This document shows, piece by piece, positions 7,557 through 15,119 of a stretch of 64,000 nucleotides of DNA. The notes under the pieces are model-generated. The model did not search any database and was not told the DNA's origin. It saw nothing but the letters and a program-made list of their open reading frames with translations. The DNA comes from Ornithinimicrobium cryptoxanthini (lineage in GTDB: Bacteria > Actinomycetota > Actinomycetes > Actinomycetales > Dermatophilaceae), in assembly GCF_023923205.1 (NCBI RefSeq), contig NZ_CP099490.1, forward strand, positions 868,001 to 932,000. The letters are read 5' to 3'. Position numbers and translations under genes: made by a program. Numbering within the stretch: the stretch's first letter is position 1; each line of letters opens with the position of its first letter.

Positions 7557-9065
7557 GTGAGTGACGACCCGAGCCATCCTGACGTGCCGCTGGGCGATGT
7601 CACCGGCCCGCAGGTGATCCCCGGACGCGAGGTCCGCGGAGTGCCGCGAGTCGGGCGTGCCTGGCGGGTGCGGGCGGAGATGGCGGTGCGTGGTGTCGGT
7701 CCGCCCACCGTCGCGATCGGGGTGCCCGGCAGCGACGACGCGGTCTCCCAGCGTCACGCCCGGGCGGTGATCGATCTCGCGCTCCGGGTGGGGGAGGCGA
7801 TGTTGTCCACCGGAGCCTCCGCCTCGGAAGTCGTCGCGACCGTGCTGCGCCTGTGTAGTGCCTATGGCATCAACTCCGTCCATGTGGACATCACCTTCAC
7901 GTCCATCACGGTGGCGATCCACCGAGGCCTGGACGAGGACCCGCTGTCGCTGATGCGGGTGGTGCGCGTGCGCACCCTGGACTACACCCGCCTGCAACAC
8001 CTGCAGGTGCTGGTCGACCAGATCGCCCAGCCCGGCCCGGGCGCCGCGGCACCGGAGCCGGAGGAGGCCCGGCTGCGGCTGACGAGCATCCTGTCCGCCC
8101 CCCACCCCTATCGGCGCTGGTTGGTCAGCTGGGGTGGCGCGCTGCTCGCCGTCGGCGTCGTTGCCCTGTTCGGTGCCGGTCCGGTCATGTGGGCGATCGC
8201 GGCCGCGACCGCGCTGGTCGTGGACCAGACCCAGCGGTGGCTGTCGCGGATCGGGGTCGCCGCCTTCTTCAACCAGGCCGTCAGCGCGGCGATCCCCACC
8301 TCGGTCGCTGTCCTGATCTTCTGGATGCGCTCGCGCGGCTGGGAGCTGCCCGGCGTCGACTCGCCGTCCCTCGTCGTGATCTCCGGGATCATCCTGCTCC
8401 TGGCCGGGCTCACGGTGATGGGTGCTGCCCAGGACGCGATCGACGGCTACTACGTCACGGCGGGCGCACGCGGGCTGGAGATGTTCATGCTCACGCTCGG
8501 ACTGGCCGTCGGCGTGGCCACGGTGCTCGGGCTGGCGTGGCGGCTGGGTGTGCCGATGGAGATCTCGCCCTATGTCTCGGTCGGTGGCAACCCGGTCCAG
8601 TCGACCCTCGCCGCCGCCGCCATCGGTGCTGGGTTCGCCTGGTCGACCTACACCGGCTTCCGGGCCACCCTGCTGGCTGCCGCGATCGCCGCCGGGTCGT
8701 GGGGCGTCTATGAGCTGGTCTTCCCGCTGGGGCTGGGCGTGGGCGGGTCCGTGGTGCTCCCCGCGGCCGTCGTGGGTGCGGTCGCCTATGCCGCGCACCG
8801 CACGCTCCGGGTCCCTGAACTGGCGATCGTGATGGCGGGCATCGTGCCGCTGCTGCCCGGCCTGTCCGTCTATCGGGCGATCTTCCTGATGATGGACGAC
8901 ACCGTGCTGCTCCCCGCCGCCGCCGAGGCGCTGTTCAACGCGCTGTCGATCGGTGTCGGCCTCGCGGCCGGGGTCTGGGCCGGGCAATATCTCGCCCGCC
9001 GCCGCTTCGGTCTGGACCTGGCGGCCCAGCGGGCCCGGAACCGGTCGCGAGGCGCCCTGCGCTGA
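7557..9065 (+). CDS. thrE: ThrE-family threonine/serine exporter
   Basis: 502-aa membrane protein of the ThrE (DUF1212) family, which exports threonine and serine in Corynebacterium. An N-terminal soluble domain (about residues 40-185, beginning ALRVGEAMLSTGASASEVVA) is followed by about ten hydrophobic helices from residue 190 to 490, in two halves corresponding to ThrE and ThrE_2. The substrate is inferred from family membership. The GTG start is preceded by TAGGGT at 6 nt. Its 3' end faces the lipoprotein gene 33 nt away. Confidence 0.85.
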   Translation: MSDDPSHPDVPLGDVTGPQVIPGREVRGVPRVGRAWRVRAEMAVRGVGPPTVAIGVPGSDDAVSQRHARAVIDLALRVGEAMLSTGASASEVVATVLRLCSAYGINSVHVDITFTSITVAIHRGLDEDPLSLMRVVRVRTLDYTRLQHLQVLVDQIAQPGPGAAAPEPEEARLRLTSILSAPHPYRRWLVSWGGALLAVGVVALFGAGPVMWAIAAATALVVDQTQRWLSRIGVAAFFNQAVSAAIPTSVAVLIFWMRSRGWELPGVDSPSLVVISGIILLLAGLTVMGAAQDAIDGYYVTAGARGLEMFMLTLGLAVGVATVLGLAWRLGVPMEISPYVSVGGNPVQSTLAAAAIGAGFAWSTYTGFRATLLAAAIAAGSWGVYELVFPLGLGVGGSVVLPAAVVGAVAYAAHRTLRVPELAIVMAGIVPLLPGLSVYRAIFLMMDDTVLLPAAAEALFNALSIGVGLAAGVWAGQYLARRRFGLDLAAQRARNRSRGALR

Positions 9066-9098
9066 CCTCGCGGACCCGGGCGTGCGGCAGACCCCGTG

Positions 9099-9764
9099 TC
9101 AGCCGGTCGCGGACTCGTCCTGCCAGGTCCAGCTGGACAACAGCTCCTCCATCACCGGCTCGGTGGCCTCCTGCTGCCCCTGGGCAGAACTGAAGGTCAC
9201 GACATACAGCCGGTCGCCGTGCTCCACCCAGCGCTGCGTCTGCGCGACGGCCACGCCGTTGGTGGTGCGGGTGAGCAGATAACCGAAGGCCTCCTCGCCC
9301 GCGATCTCGATGGGGTCGAGCATCTCGTAGTCGCCGTCCGAGCCGGCCACCGACTTCGCGGCCTCCTCGATCGACTCCTGCAGGTCCTCGATCGGGTCCT
9401 CGCTCGCCACGACCAGGTTGGTGTAGAAGTCGTCAGTCATCTCGTCGTCGCGCACCGCGATCTCGACCTTCTGCTCGACCTGGTCGGCCACGTCGAGCCA
9501 TCCCTCGGGCAGAGTCAGCTCGAAGGCGCCGTCGTCGGAGGAGACCGGCCCGCTGGGCTCAGGCTCGGCAGTGGCCGTCTCCGCATCGGTGTCGGGGGCC
9601 GCGCTGGTCTCCGTGGTCTCGTCCGGCGCAGCGGAGGCGCTGGGGGCGGAGTCGTCCGCCGGGTCCTCCACCGACGGCTCGTCGTCGGAGCAACCGGACA
9701 GCAGCAGGGCGCTGAGCGTCGCGGTCGCAACCAGCGCGCGGAGCGGTGACGTCGTGCGTCGCAT
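9099..9764 (-). CDS. Secreted lipoprotein, hypothetical
   Basis: 221-aa predicted lipoprotein. The N-terminus has basic residues (MRRTTSPLR), a hydrophobic stretch and the lipobox LLLSGC, so the mature protein would be anchored by a lipidated Cys at about residue 25. A Ser/Glu/Asp/Thr-rich linker (about 26-75) leads to a folded domain with the motif FELTLPEGW, reminiscent of LpqN/DUF1795-type lipoproteins. The ATG at 9764 is chosen because AAGGAA lies 6 nt upstream; an upstream frame to 9797 would spoil the signal peptide. The function is unknown. Confidence 0.75.
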   Translation of the reverse strand: MRRTTSPLRALVATATLSALLLSGCSDDEPSVEDPADDSAPSASAAPDETTETSAAPDTDAETATAEPEPSGPVSSDDGAFELTLPEGWLDVADQVEQKVEIAVRDDEMTDDFYTNLVVASEDPIEDLQESIEEAAKSVAGSDGDYEMLDPIEIAGEEAFGYLLTRTTNGVAVAQTQRWVEHGDRLYVVTFSSAQGQQEATEPVMEELLSSWTWQDESATG

Positions 9765-9822
9765 GGGGATTCCTTGGGATCGTCGGACAACCTTCACCGA
9801 TCAAGTATGACGGAGGCCGGGC

Positions 9823-9828
9823 TAGGTT
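9823..9828 (+). promoter_or_regulatory. -10 element TAGGTT (leaderless PHP gene)
   Basis: TAGGTT ends 6 nt before the ATG at 9835, the arrangement expected for a leaderless transcript. Confidence 0.6.
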
Positions 9829-9834
9829 GAGGCC

Positions 9835-10698
9835 ATGCGGATCGACCTGCACACCCACTCCAGCCACAGTGACGGTACGGGCCCGCCTGCTCAGGTGGTG
9901 CGCGAGGCCGCGGCCGCCGGCCTGGACGTGCTGGCCCTGACCGACCACGACACGGCCGCCGGCTGGTCGGCGGCGGACCGCGCCGGCCTGGAGGTGGGGG
10001 TCAGCGTGATCCCCGGCATCGAGGTGTCCTGCCGGAGTCGGGGCAGCAGTGTGCACCTGCTGGCCTACCTGGTCGACCCGGAAAAGGAAGCCTTCCGCTC
10101 CGAGCTCGACCGGGCCCGTGCGTCACGGCGCGATCGGCTGCGCACGATGGCAGAACTGCTCATCGAGGACGGCTACCTGGACAGCTTCGAGCAGGTCCTG
10201 GTGCAGGCGCAGGACGGCGCGACGCTGGGGCGCCCGCACCTGGCGGATGCCATGGTGGCCAGCGGTCGCTATGCCACCCGTGATGAGGCCTTCGCCGGGG
10301 TGCTGAGCTCGGGCTCGCGCTACTACGTCGGGCACTACGCGCCGGACCCGGTGCGGGCGGTGGAGGTGACCCTTGCCGCCGGCGGAGTCCCGGTGCTGGC
10401 GCACCCGCTGGCCAGCGCCCGCGGTCGGATCATCGACGAGGACGTGATCGAGGAGATGGCTGCGGCCGGCCTGGCTGGGCTGGAGGTCGAGCACCGCGAC
10501 CACACGCCCTCCGACATGGCCCGAGCCGACGCGATCGCCCAGCGGCTGGGTCTGCTGCAGACGGGCTCCAGCGACTACCACGGCACGGGCAAGCCCAACC
10601 TGCTCGGGGAGAACACGACCTCGCCGCAGGTGCTGGCCGCGATCCTGGCGCAGGGCACCGGCACCGGTCCGCTCGGGGCCGAGCTCACGATGCCCTGA
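9835..10698 (+). CDS. PHP-domain phosphoesterase (YciV/TrpH-like)
   Basis: 287-aa protein of the PHP superfamily, trinuclear metal phosphoesterases. The metal-binding motifs are clear: HTHSSHSDG (residues 6-14), TDHD (about 42-45), IPGIEVSC (about 60-67), H-P-L-A and the C-terminal SDYHG. Relatives such as E. coli YciV (RNase AM) act on 3',5'-nucleoside bisphosphates and RNA 5' ends, so a similar substrate is likely but inferred. It ends 21 nt from the convergent DEAD-box helicase gene. Confidence 0.88.
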   Translation: MRIDLHTHSSHSDGTGPPAQVVREAAAAGLDVLALTDHDTAAGWSAADRAGLEVGVSVIPGIEVSCRSRGSSVHLLAYLVDPEKEAFRSELDRARASRRDRLRTMAELLIEDGYLDSFEQVLVQAQDGATLGRPHLADAMVASGRYATRDEAFAGVLSSGSRYYVGHYAPDPVRAVEVTLAAGGVPVLAHPLASARGRIIDEDVIEEMAAAGLAGLEVEHRDHTPSDMARADAIAQRLGLLQTGSSDYHGTGKPNLLGENTTSPQVLAAILAQGTGTGPLGAELTMP

Positions 10699-10719
10699 TA
10701 GCTGGCCCGGACCCCGGCG

Positions 10720-12282
10720 TTAGTCGCTGGTGCCCTGGGCGGCCGGCTGGCCGCTGCCGCCACGACGCCGCTGCCGACGGCGCGGCTTGCGCGAGGTGCC
10801 CTCGCCGTCGCTGGGGCGTGACCCGGCCTGGGAGTCGGACCGTTCGGACTGGCCGCGACCAGCGTCGGAACGGCCGTCGCCGGACCTGCCGGAACGACCG
10901 CCGCCAGAGCGTCCACCGCCACCACCTGTGCGACCGCCACCGGAGCGGCCACCGCCTGAGCGACCCCCGCCGGAGCGACCGGCCCCTCCGCGACCACCCG
11001 TCTCGCCGAGGTCCTCGTAGCGCTCGCCGGCCAGGCCCTCGCGGGTGCGCGCCGACCTCGGCAGGGTGCCCCGCGTGCCCTCGGGGATCTTCATCTCCGT
11101 GAACAGGTGCGGGGAGGAGGAGTAGGTCTCGGTCGGGGCCGGGATCCCGAGGTCCAGCGACTTGTCGATCATCGCCCACCGGTGCAGGTCATCCCAGTCC
11201 ACGAACGTGACCGCCACGCCGGTGGCGCCAGCCCGACCGGTGCGGCCGATGCGGTGCAGATAGGTCTTCTCGTCCTCGGGGCACTGATAGTTGATCACAT
11301 GCGTGACGGCCTCGACGTCGATGCCACGGGCGGCGACGTCGGTGGCGACCAGGATGTCCACCTTGCCGTTGCGGAAGGCGCGCAGCGCCTGCTCGCGAGC
11401 CCCCTGGCCCAGGTCACCGTGGATGGGGGCTGCCGCGAAGCCGCGCTCGACTAGGTCGTCGGCGACCTTGGCGGCGGTGCGCTTGGTGCGGGCGAAGATG
11501 ATCGTCAGCCCACGGTCCTCGGCCTGCAAGATGCGTGCCAGCATCTCGACCTTGTCCATCGCGTGCGCGCGGTAGACGAACTGCTCGACGGCGGCCACAG
11601 TGTGACCCTCGCCGTCCTCGCTCATCGCGCGGATGTGGGTCGGCTGCGTCATGTAGCGGCGCGCCAACGACACGACAGCGCCCGGCATGGTGGCCGAGAA
11701 CAGCATGGTTTGACGGCCGGCCGGGGTCATCCCCAGCAGCTTCTCGACGTCGGGCAGGAAGCCCAGGTCGAGCATCTCGTCGGCCTCGTCCAGCACCACG
11801 GTGCGGGCATGACCCAGGTCCAGGTGGCCCTGTTGGGCAAGGTCGATCAACCGGCCAGGGGTGCCGACGACGATCTCGACGCCACGGCGCAGCGCCTCGA
11901 TCTGGGGCTCGTAGGCTCGGCCGCCATAGACGGTGAGCACGCGCAGACCGCCACGGCGGGCGGAGGCCTTGGTGAGGTCACCGGCGACCTGGACGGCCAG
12001 CTCGCGGGTCGGCGCGACGGCGAGGGCCTGCGGAGCACCCGGCTTGGCGAGGGCGTCGAAGCCCTTGTCCTGGGGGGCCACGGCGCGCTGGATCATCGGG
12101 ATGCCGAAGCCGAGCGTCTTGCCGGTGCCTGTCTTGGCCTGCCCGATGATGTCGTGCCCCCCGAGGGCGACCGGCAGTGTCATGGACTGGATCGGGAACG
12201 GGTGGGTGATGCCTCCCTCAGCAAGGGCGGCGACGATGTCGGGGTGGACATCGAACTCGGCAAAGGTGCGGTTGTCTTCCAA
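10720..12282 (-). CDS. DEAD-box RNA helicase with Arg/Gly-rich tail
   Basis: 520-aa ATP-dependent RNA helicase, probably of the RhlE/CsdA type. Motifs in order: Q-motif (FPIQSM, about 29-34), Walker A AKTGTGKT (49-56), PTREL, DEAD (165-168), SAT (196-198) and HRIGRTGRAG in the second RecA domain. Residues from about 430 to the end are low complexity, with repeated RSGGG units and a basic KPRRRQRRRGG patch, typical of RNA-binding tails. The start is a TTG codon preceded by GGAAGAA at about 8 nt; no ATG or GTG in frame would retain the Q-motif region with a better site. Confidence 0.92.
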   Translation of the reverse strand: MEDNRTFAEFDVHPDIVAALAEGGITHPFPIQSMTLPVALGGHDIIGQAKTGTGKTLGFGIPMIQRAVAPQDKGFDALAKPGAPQALAVAPTRELAVQVAGDLTKASARRGGLRVLTVYGGRAYEPQIEALRRGVEIVVGTPGRLIDLAQQGHLDLGHARTVVLDEADEMLDLGFLPDVEKLLGMTPAGRQTMLFSATMPGAVVSLARRYMTQPTHIRAMSEDGEGHTVAAVEQFVYRAHAMDKVEMLARILQAEDRGLTIIFARTKRTAAKVADDLVERGFAAAPIHGDLGQGAREQALRAFRNGKVDILVATDVAARGIDVEAVTHVINYQCPEDEKTYLHRIGRTGRAGATGVAVTFVDWDDLHRWAMIDKSLDLGIPAPTETYSSSPHLFTEMKIPEGTRGTLPRSARTREGLAGERYEDLGETGGRGGAGRSGGGRSGGGRSGGGRTGGGGGRSGGGRSGRSGDGRSDAGRGQSERSDSQAGSRPSDGEGTSRKPRRRQRRRGGSGQPAAQGTSD

Positions 12283-12469
12283 TGGAGGATTCTTCCGGTC
12301 GACGGGTCCGGCCGGGGAGGCGAACTCACCCGGTCACCGACAGGTTGCTGCCGATGGACCCTGCGTGGTTCGGGCCGATCGGAAGTCTTCTGGGGCGGCT
12401 GCTCGGCAGCCAGGCGTCATGCCGACCGGGCACCGCTGGTGCCTGCAGTCTATCCCCTGCCAAGGGCGC

Positions 12470-12475
12470 TACGGT
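12470..12475 (+). promoter_or_regulatory. -10 element TACGGT (leaderless ferritin-like gene)
   Basis: TACGGT is followed by six bases (TCCACC) and then the ATG at 12482; no Shine-Dalgarno is present. Confidence 0.6.
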
Positions 12476-12481
12476 TCCACC

Positions 12482-13174
12482 ATGGATGCTGACCTCACAC
12501 CGGAGGCCCCCGCCGAGTCCCAGGGCCAGACCGACGCGGTGACCGAGCTGCTCGGCGCCATCGGCTATGCCGAGCTCACCGCCGGGCTGCGGATGGCGGC
12601 GGACGCGCTGGCCGCCCCAGGGCTGGGGGTCCGGGTCTGGATGGGCCGCGCGTCGTCCGCCGAGCTCGAGCACTTCGAGCGGATCGTCACCCGGCTCAAG
12701 GAGATGGGGCAGGACCCCGAGACCGTCATGGAGCCCTTCATCGCGCCGGTCGACGCCTTCCATGAGCGCACCAGGCCGCGCGACTGGCTCGAGGCGCTGG
12801 TCAAGATCTATGTGGGCGACGGCATCGCACGCGACTTCTATCGCGAGATCGCCCAGCACGTGGACGAGGGCTCACGCGAGCTGATCGAGTCGGTGCTGCA
12901 GGTCGATGAGCAGGACGAGTTCGTGGTCGGTGCCGTCACGGACGCGATCGACGCAGACCCCGCCGTCGCAGGACGGCTGGCCCTGTGGGCGCGGCGCCTG
13001 GTCGGTGAGGCGATCGCCCAGACGCAGTATGTCGCGGTCGAGCGGGAGGCGCTGATGACCATGATGGTCGGTGGTCAGCAGGCCGGCGTCGACCTGGCCG
13101 ACCTGGGACGGATGTTCACCCGGTTGATCGAGCTGCACGGCCAGCGGATGGGCCGCCTCGGCCTGACGCCCTGA
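12482..13174 (+). CDS. Ferritin-like fold protein (MiaE-like)
   Basis: 230-aa, largely helical protein belonging to the actinobacterial group annotated as ferritin-like fold or tRNA-(MS2IO6A)-hydroxylase-like. An ExxH pair occurs in AELEHFERIV, consistent with one di-iron ligand helix; a second canonical ExxH is not obvious, so metal binding is uncertain. The ATG at 12482 is chosen because TACGGT precedes it by 6 nt; the frame extends upstream but only through sequence antisense to the helicase. It is divergent from the helicase gene and ends at a short tandem repeat and a strong hairpin. Confidence 0.75.
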   Translation: MDADLTPEAPAESQGQTDAVTELLGAIGYAELTAGLRMAADALAAPGLGVRVWMGRASSAELEHFERIVTRLKEMGQDPETVMEPFIAPVDAFHERTRPRDWLEALVKIYVGDGIARDFYREIAQHVDEGSRELIESVLQVDEQDEFVVGAVTDAIDADPAVAGRLALWARRLVGEAIAQTQYVAVEREALMTMMVGGQQAGVDLADLGRMFTRLIELHGQRMGRLGLTP

Positions 13175-13183
13175 CCTGAGGGC

Positions 13184-13225
13184 CCTGACGCACCGGTCCT
13201 GAAGCATCGGTCCTGACGCACCGGT
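13184..13225. repeat. Three 14-bp tandem repeats just past a stop codon
   Basis: Unit CCTGACGCACCGGT at 13184 and 13212, with a two-mismatch copy at 13198. The array begins 10 nt after the stop of the ferritin-like gene. Confidence 0.9.
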
Positions 13226-13263
13226 CCGGCGTCGCCGACCCCGCGGCATACCCACACACACAC

Positions 13264-13298
13264 CGAAGGCGTGACCCCCCATGGGGGCCACGCCTTCG
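13264..13298. terminator. Bidirectional terminator hairpin
   Basis: CGAAGGCGTG (13264-13273) pairs with CACGCCTTCG (13289-13298), with an inner CCCCC/GGGGG pairing. It lies between the convergent ferritin-like and GlsB/YeaQ genes. Confidence 0.8.
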
Positions 13299-13317
13299 AT
13301 CGTGAGGTGCGTGCGGG

Positions 13318-13602
13318 TCAGCGCAGCCGGTCGTGGGTGTTGTCCTTGCCGGTGACCGCGCCATAGATCAGCACGAGCACGATGGCGACGACCACGCCCA
13401 GACCCAGCGCGATCCAGTCGATGCCGCTGGTGTCCTCGTTGCCGGACAGCAGCGTGTAGAGCCACGAGCCCGCGAGGGCACCGACGGCGCCGAGCAGGAT
13501 CGTGATCGGCAGGGAGATGTTCTGCTTCCCCGGGAGGATCAGGCGTGCTAGCGGGCCAATGATGCACCCGAGGATCAGCGCGGAGATGATGGTCCAGATC
13601 AT
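13318..13602 (-). CDS. GlsB/YeaQ/YmgE-family stress membrane protein
   Basis: 94-aa integral membrane protein with three hydrophobic segments. It shows the family glycine-rich signature: MIWTIISALILGCIIGPLAR, then LPGKQNISLPITILLGAVGA and GIDWIALGLGVVVAIVLVLI. The family is associated with envelope and acid stress, but no biochemical role is established. The ATG at 13602 is chosen because it starts directly on the first helix and has AGAAGGGG about 10 nt upstream; the frame continues upstream to 13701 through non-family sequence. Stop-proximal hairpin at 13264-13298. Confidence 0.82.
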   Translation of the reverse strand: MIWTIISALILGCIIGPLARLILPGKQNISLPITILLGAVGALAGSWLYTLLSGNEDTSGIDWIALGLGVVVAIVLVLIYGAVTGKDNTHDRLR

Positions 13603-13763
13603 GGAGGTCGCACCCCTTCTTTGTGGCCATCGTGCGATGGCGTGGTTGACAAAACGCTGTGACCGGAGCCCGACCACGTAGCCCATGAAGTGTATGCCCA
13701 CCCCGTCCGCGAGTGTGGGATGTCAGCGCACCCCCCGGGCAGGTCGGGTGCGCTGCGCTGGCC

Positions 13764-13988
13764 TCAGTAGCTGCCGAAACCGACCCGTCCGGCCTCCTCG
13801 ACGCCGATCTCGACATAGCCGACGGCGTCGGTCGGGATCACCACGAGGCGTCCCTTGTCGTCCGTGAGGCTCAGCGGTCCGTCGCCGGTCAACGCGGTGG
13901 TGATGATCTCCTGGACCTCGGCCGGTGTCTGTGCCGACTCGATGACAACCTCACGGCTGACCTGCTTCACGCCGATGCGTACTTCCAT
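13764..13988 (-). CDS. DUF3107 family protein
   Basis: 74-aa protein beginning MEVRIGVKQVSREVVIES, a conserved small actinobacterial family (DUF3107) of unknown function. A strong ribosome-binding site, AGAGGAGA, lies about 10 nt before the ATG. The protein ends in a short Gly-rich tail (VGFGSY). It lies directly downstream of the TetR regulator on the same strand, which in many actinobacteria is a conserved pairing (recollection); regulation by that TetR is possible but not shown here. Confidence 0.85.
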   Translation of the reverse strand: MEVRIGVKQVSREVVIESAQTPAEVQEIITTALTGDGPLSLTDDKGRLVVIPTDAVGYVEIGVEEAGRVGFGSY

Positions 13989-14096
13989 GTCTGATCTGTC
14001 TCCTCTGGGTTCACGGGTGGTCTGGAGGGACCGGACCCACGATGGTGCGTGCCGAGGTCATCCCGGGCTGACCGGAGGCCTCCGGTCACCTCAACG

Positions 14097-14729
14097 TTAG
14101 TCGGACTCTGTTTCTGCCCGGTTCAGGGGGAATCCGCCGATGCCGCGCCAGGCCACCGTCGCGACCAGCTCAATGGCTTCCTCGAGCGGAGTCTGCCGGC
14201 CCTCGGACACCCAGCGCTGTGCACAGGCCTGCGCCATGCCGACCAGGCTCACGCCGAGCAGCTGGGCGCTGCTGAACGGCATGCCGGTGTCCTGCACGAT
14301 CAGTTTTGCCACGGCGTCTGCGCTCGCCCGGAATGGTCGCTCGGCCAGGTCCCGGACCGCGGGCTCTGTGGTCAGGTCGGTCTCGAAGAGGAGTCGGTGC
14401 GCGTCGTCGGGGGCATCCGCGAACTCGAAGTAGGCACGCACGGTCGCGGCGACCCGCTCCGCGTTGTCGTCGCTGGAGGCCAGGGCTCCCTCGAGCTGGT
14501 CGATCAGCTTGTCGCTCTGCGTCTCGAGCAGACCCAGATAGAGCTCAAGCTTGCCGTCGAAGTGCTGATAGAGGACCGGCTTGCTGACCCCGGCCCGCTC
14601 GGCGATCTCATCCATCGACGTCGCGTGGTAGCCGGACTCGACGAACGCCTCCTGGGCCGTCGCGAGCAGCTGCTCCCGGCGCTCTGCCCTGGGCAGACGG
14701 CCGTGGTGGGTGGAGTCGTTGGTGCTCAG
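14097..14729 (-). CDS. TetR-family transcriptional regulator, apparent CTG start
   Basis: 210 aa when read from a CTG at 14729. The N-terminal helix-turn-helix is intact only with this upstream part: RAERREQLLATAQEAFVESG, then the recognition helix region IAERAGVSKPVLYQHF. Between an in-frame TGA upstream (14760s) and the first ATG (14615), which lies in the middle of the HTH, there is no ATG, GTG or TTG. The CTG at 14729 is preceded by GAGGAGG at 5 nt and followed by AGC-ACC, a very common actinobacterial N-terminus (S-T). The C-terminal ligand domain is generic, so the inducer is unknown. It is divergent from the ATL gene, 51 nt away, a position suited to control of both. Confidence 0.82.
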   Translation of the reverse strand: MSTNDSTHHGRLPRAERREQLLATAQEAFVESGYHATSMDEIAERAGVSKPVLYQHFDGKLELYLGLLETQSDKLIDQLEGALASSDDNAERVAATVRAYFEFADAPDDAHRLLFETDLTTEPAVRDLAERPFRASADAVAKLIVQDTGMPFSSAQLLGVSLVGMAQACAQRWVSEGRQTPLEEAIELVATVAWRGIGGFPLNRAETESD

Positions 14730-14780
14730 TGATCCTCCTCGGTGACGCTCCGTCGGAGCGGTCAGTCATATCCTGGCTCG

Positions 14781-15104
14781 ATGTCCTTGGAGCACGACCC
14801 TGCGCCCTTGCCCGCCTTCGCCGGTCGGGTGATCGAACTCGTTGACACTATCCCGTCCGGGAAGGTGTTGAGTTATGGGGACGTGGCTGAACTGCTGGAG
14901 TATGGCGGTCCGCGGCAGGTCGGGCAGGTCATGTCCCGCTATGGCAGCAGCACCAACTGGTGGCGGGTGGTGCGTGCCGACGGTGGGCTGCCGGCCTGCC
15001 ACGAGGGCGAGGCACTGCAGTGTCACCTGGCGGAGGGGACACCGCTGGCCGGCGGACGGGTCGACATGCGCCGGGCCCGGTGGGACGGTGTCGGTGGCGC
15101 CTGA
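14781..15104 (+). CDS. Alkyltransferase-like (ATL) DNA-binding protein of the MGMT family
   Basis: 107-aa protein matching the DNA-binding half of O6-alkylguanine-DNA alkyltransferases (IPSGKVLSYGDVAELL, GGPRQVGQVMSRYG). The active-site Cys of the PCHR motif is replaced: the corresponding segment reads NWWRVVRADG, with Trp in the Cys position. ATL proteins bind alkylated guanine and flag it for nucleotide excision repair rather than repairing it. The ATG at 14781 is favoured over an upstream GTG at 14742. The gene sits 15 nt before adnA, forming a repair-related group. Confidence 0.85.
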   Translation: MSLEHDPAPLPAFAGRVIELVDTIPSGKVLSYGDVAELLEYGGPRQVGQVMSRYGSSTNWWRVVRADGGLPACHEGEALQCHLAEGTPLAGGRVDMRRARWDGVGGA

Positions 15105-15119
15105 TCTGATGGGGCAGTG

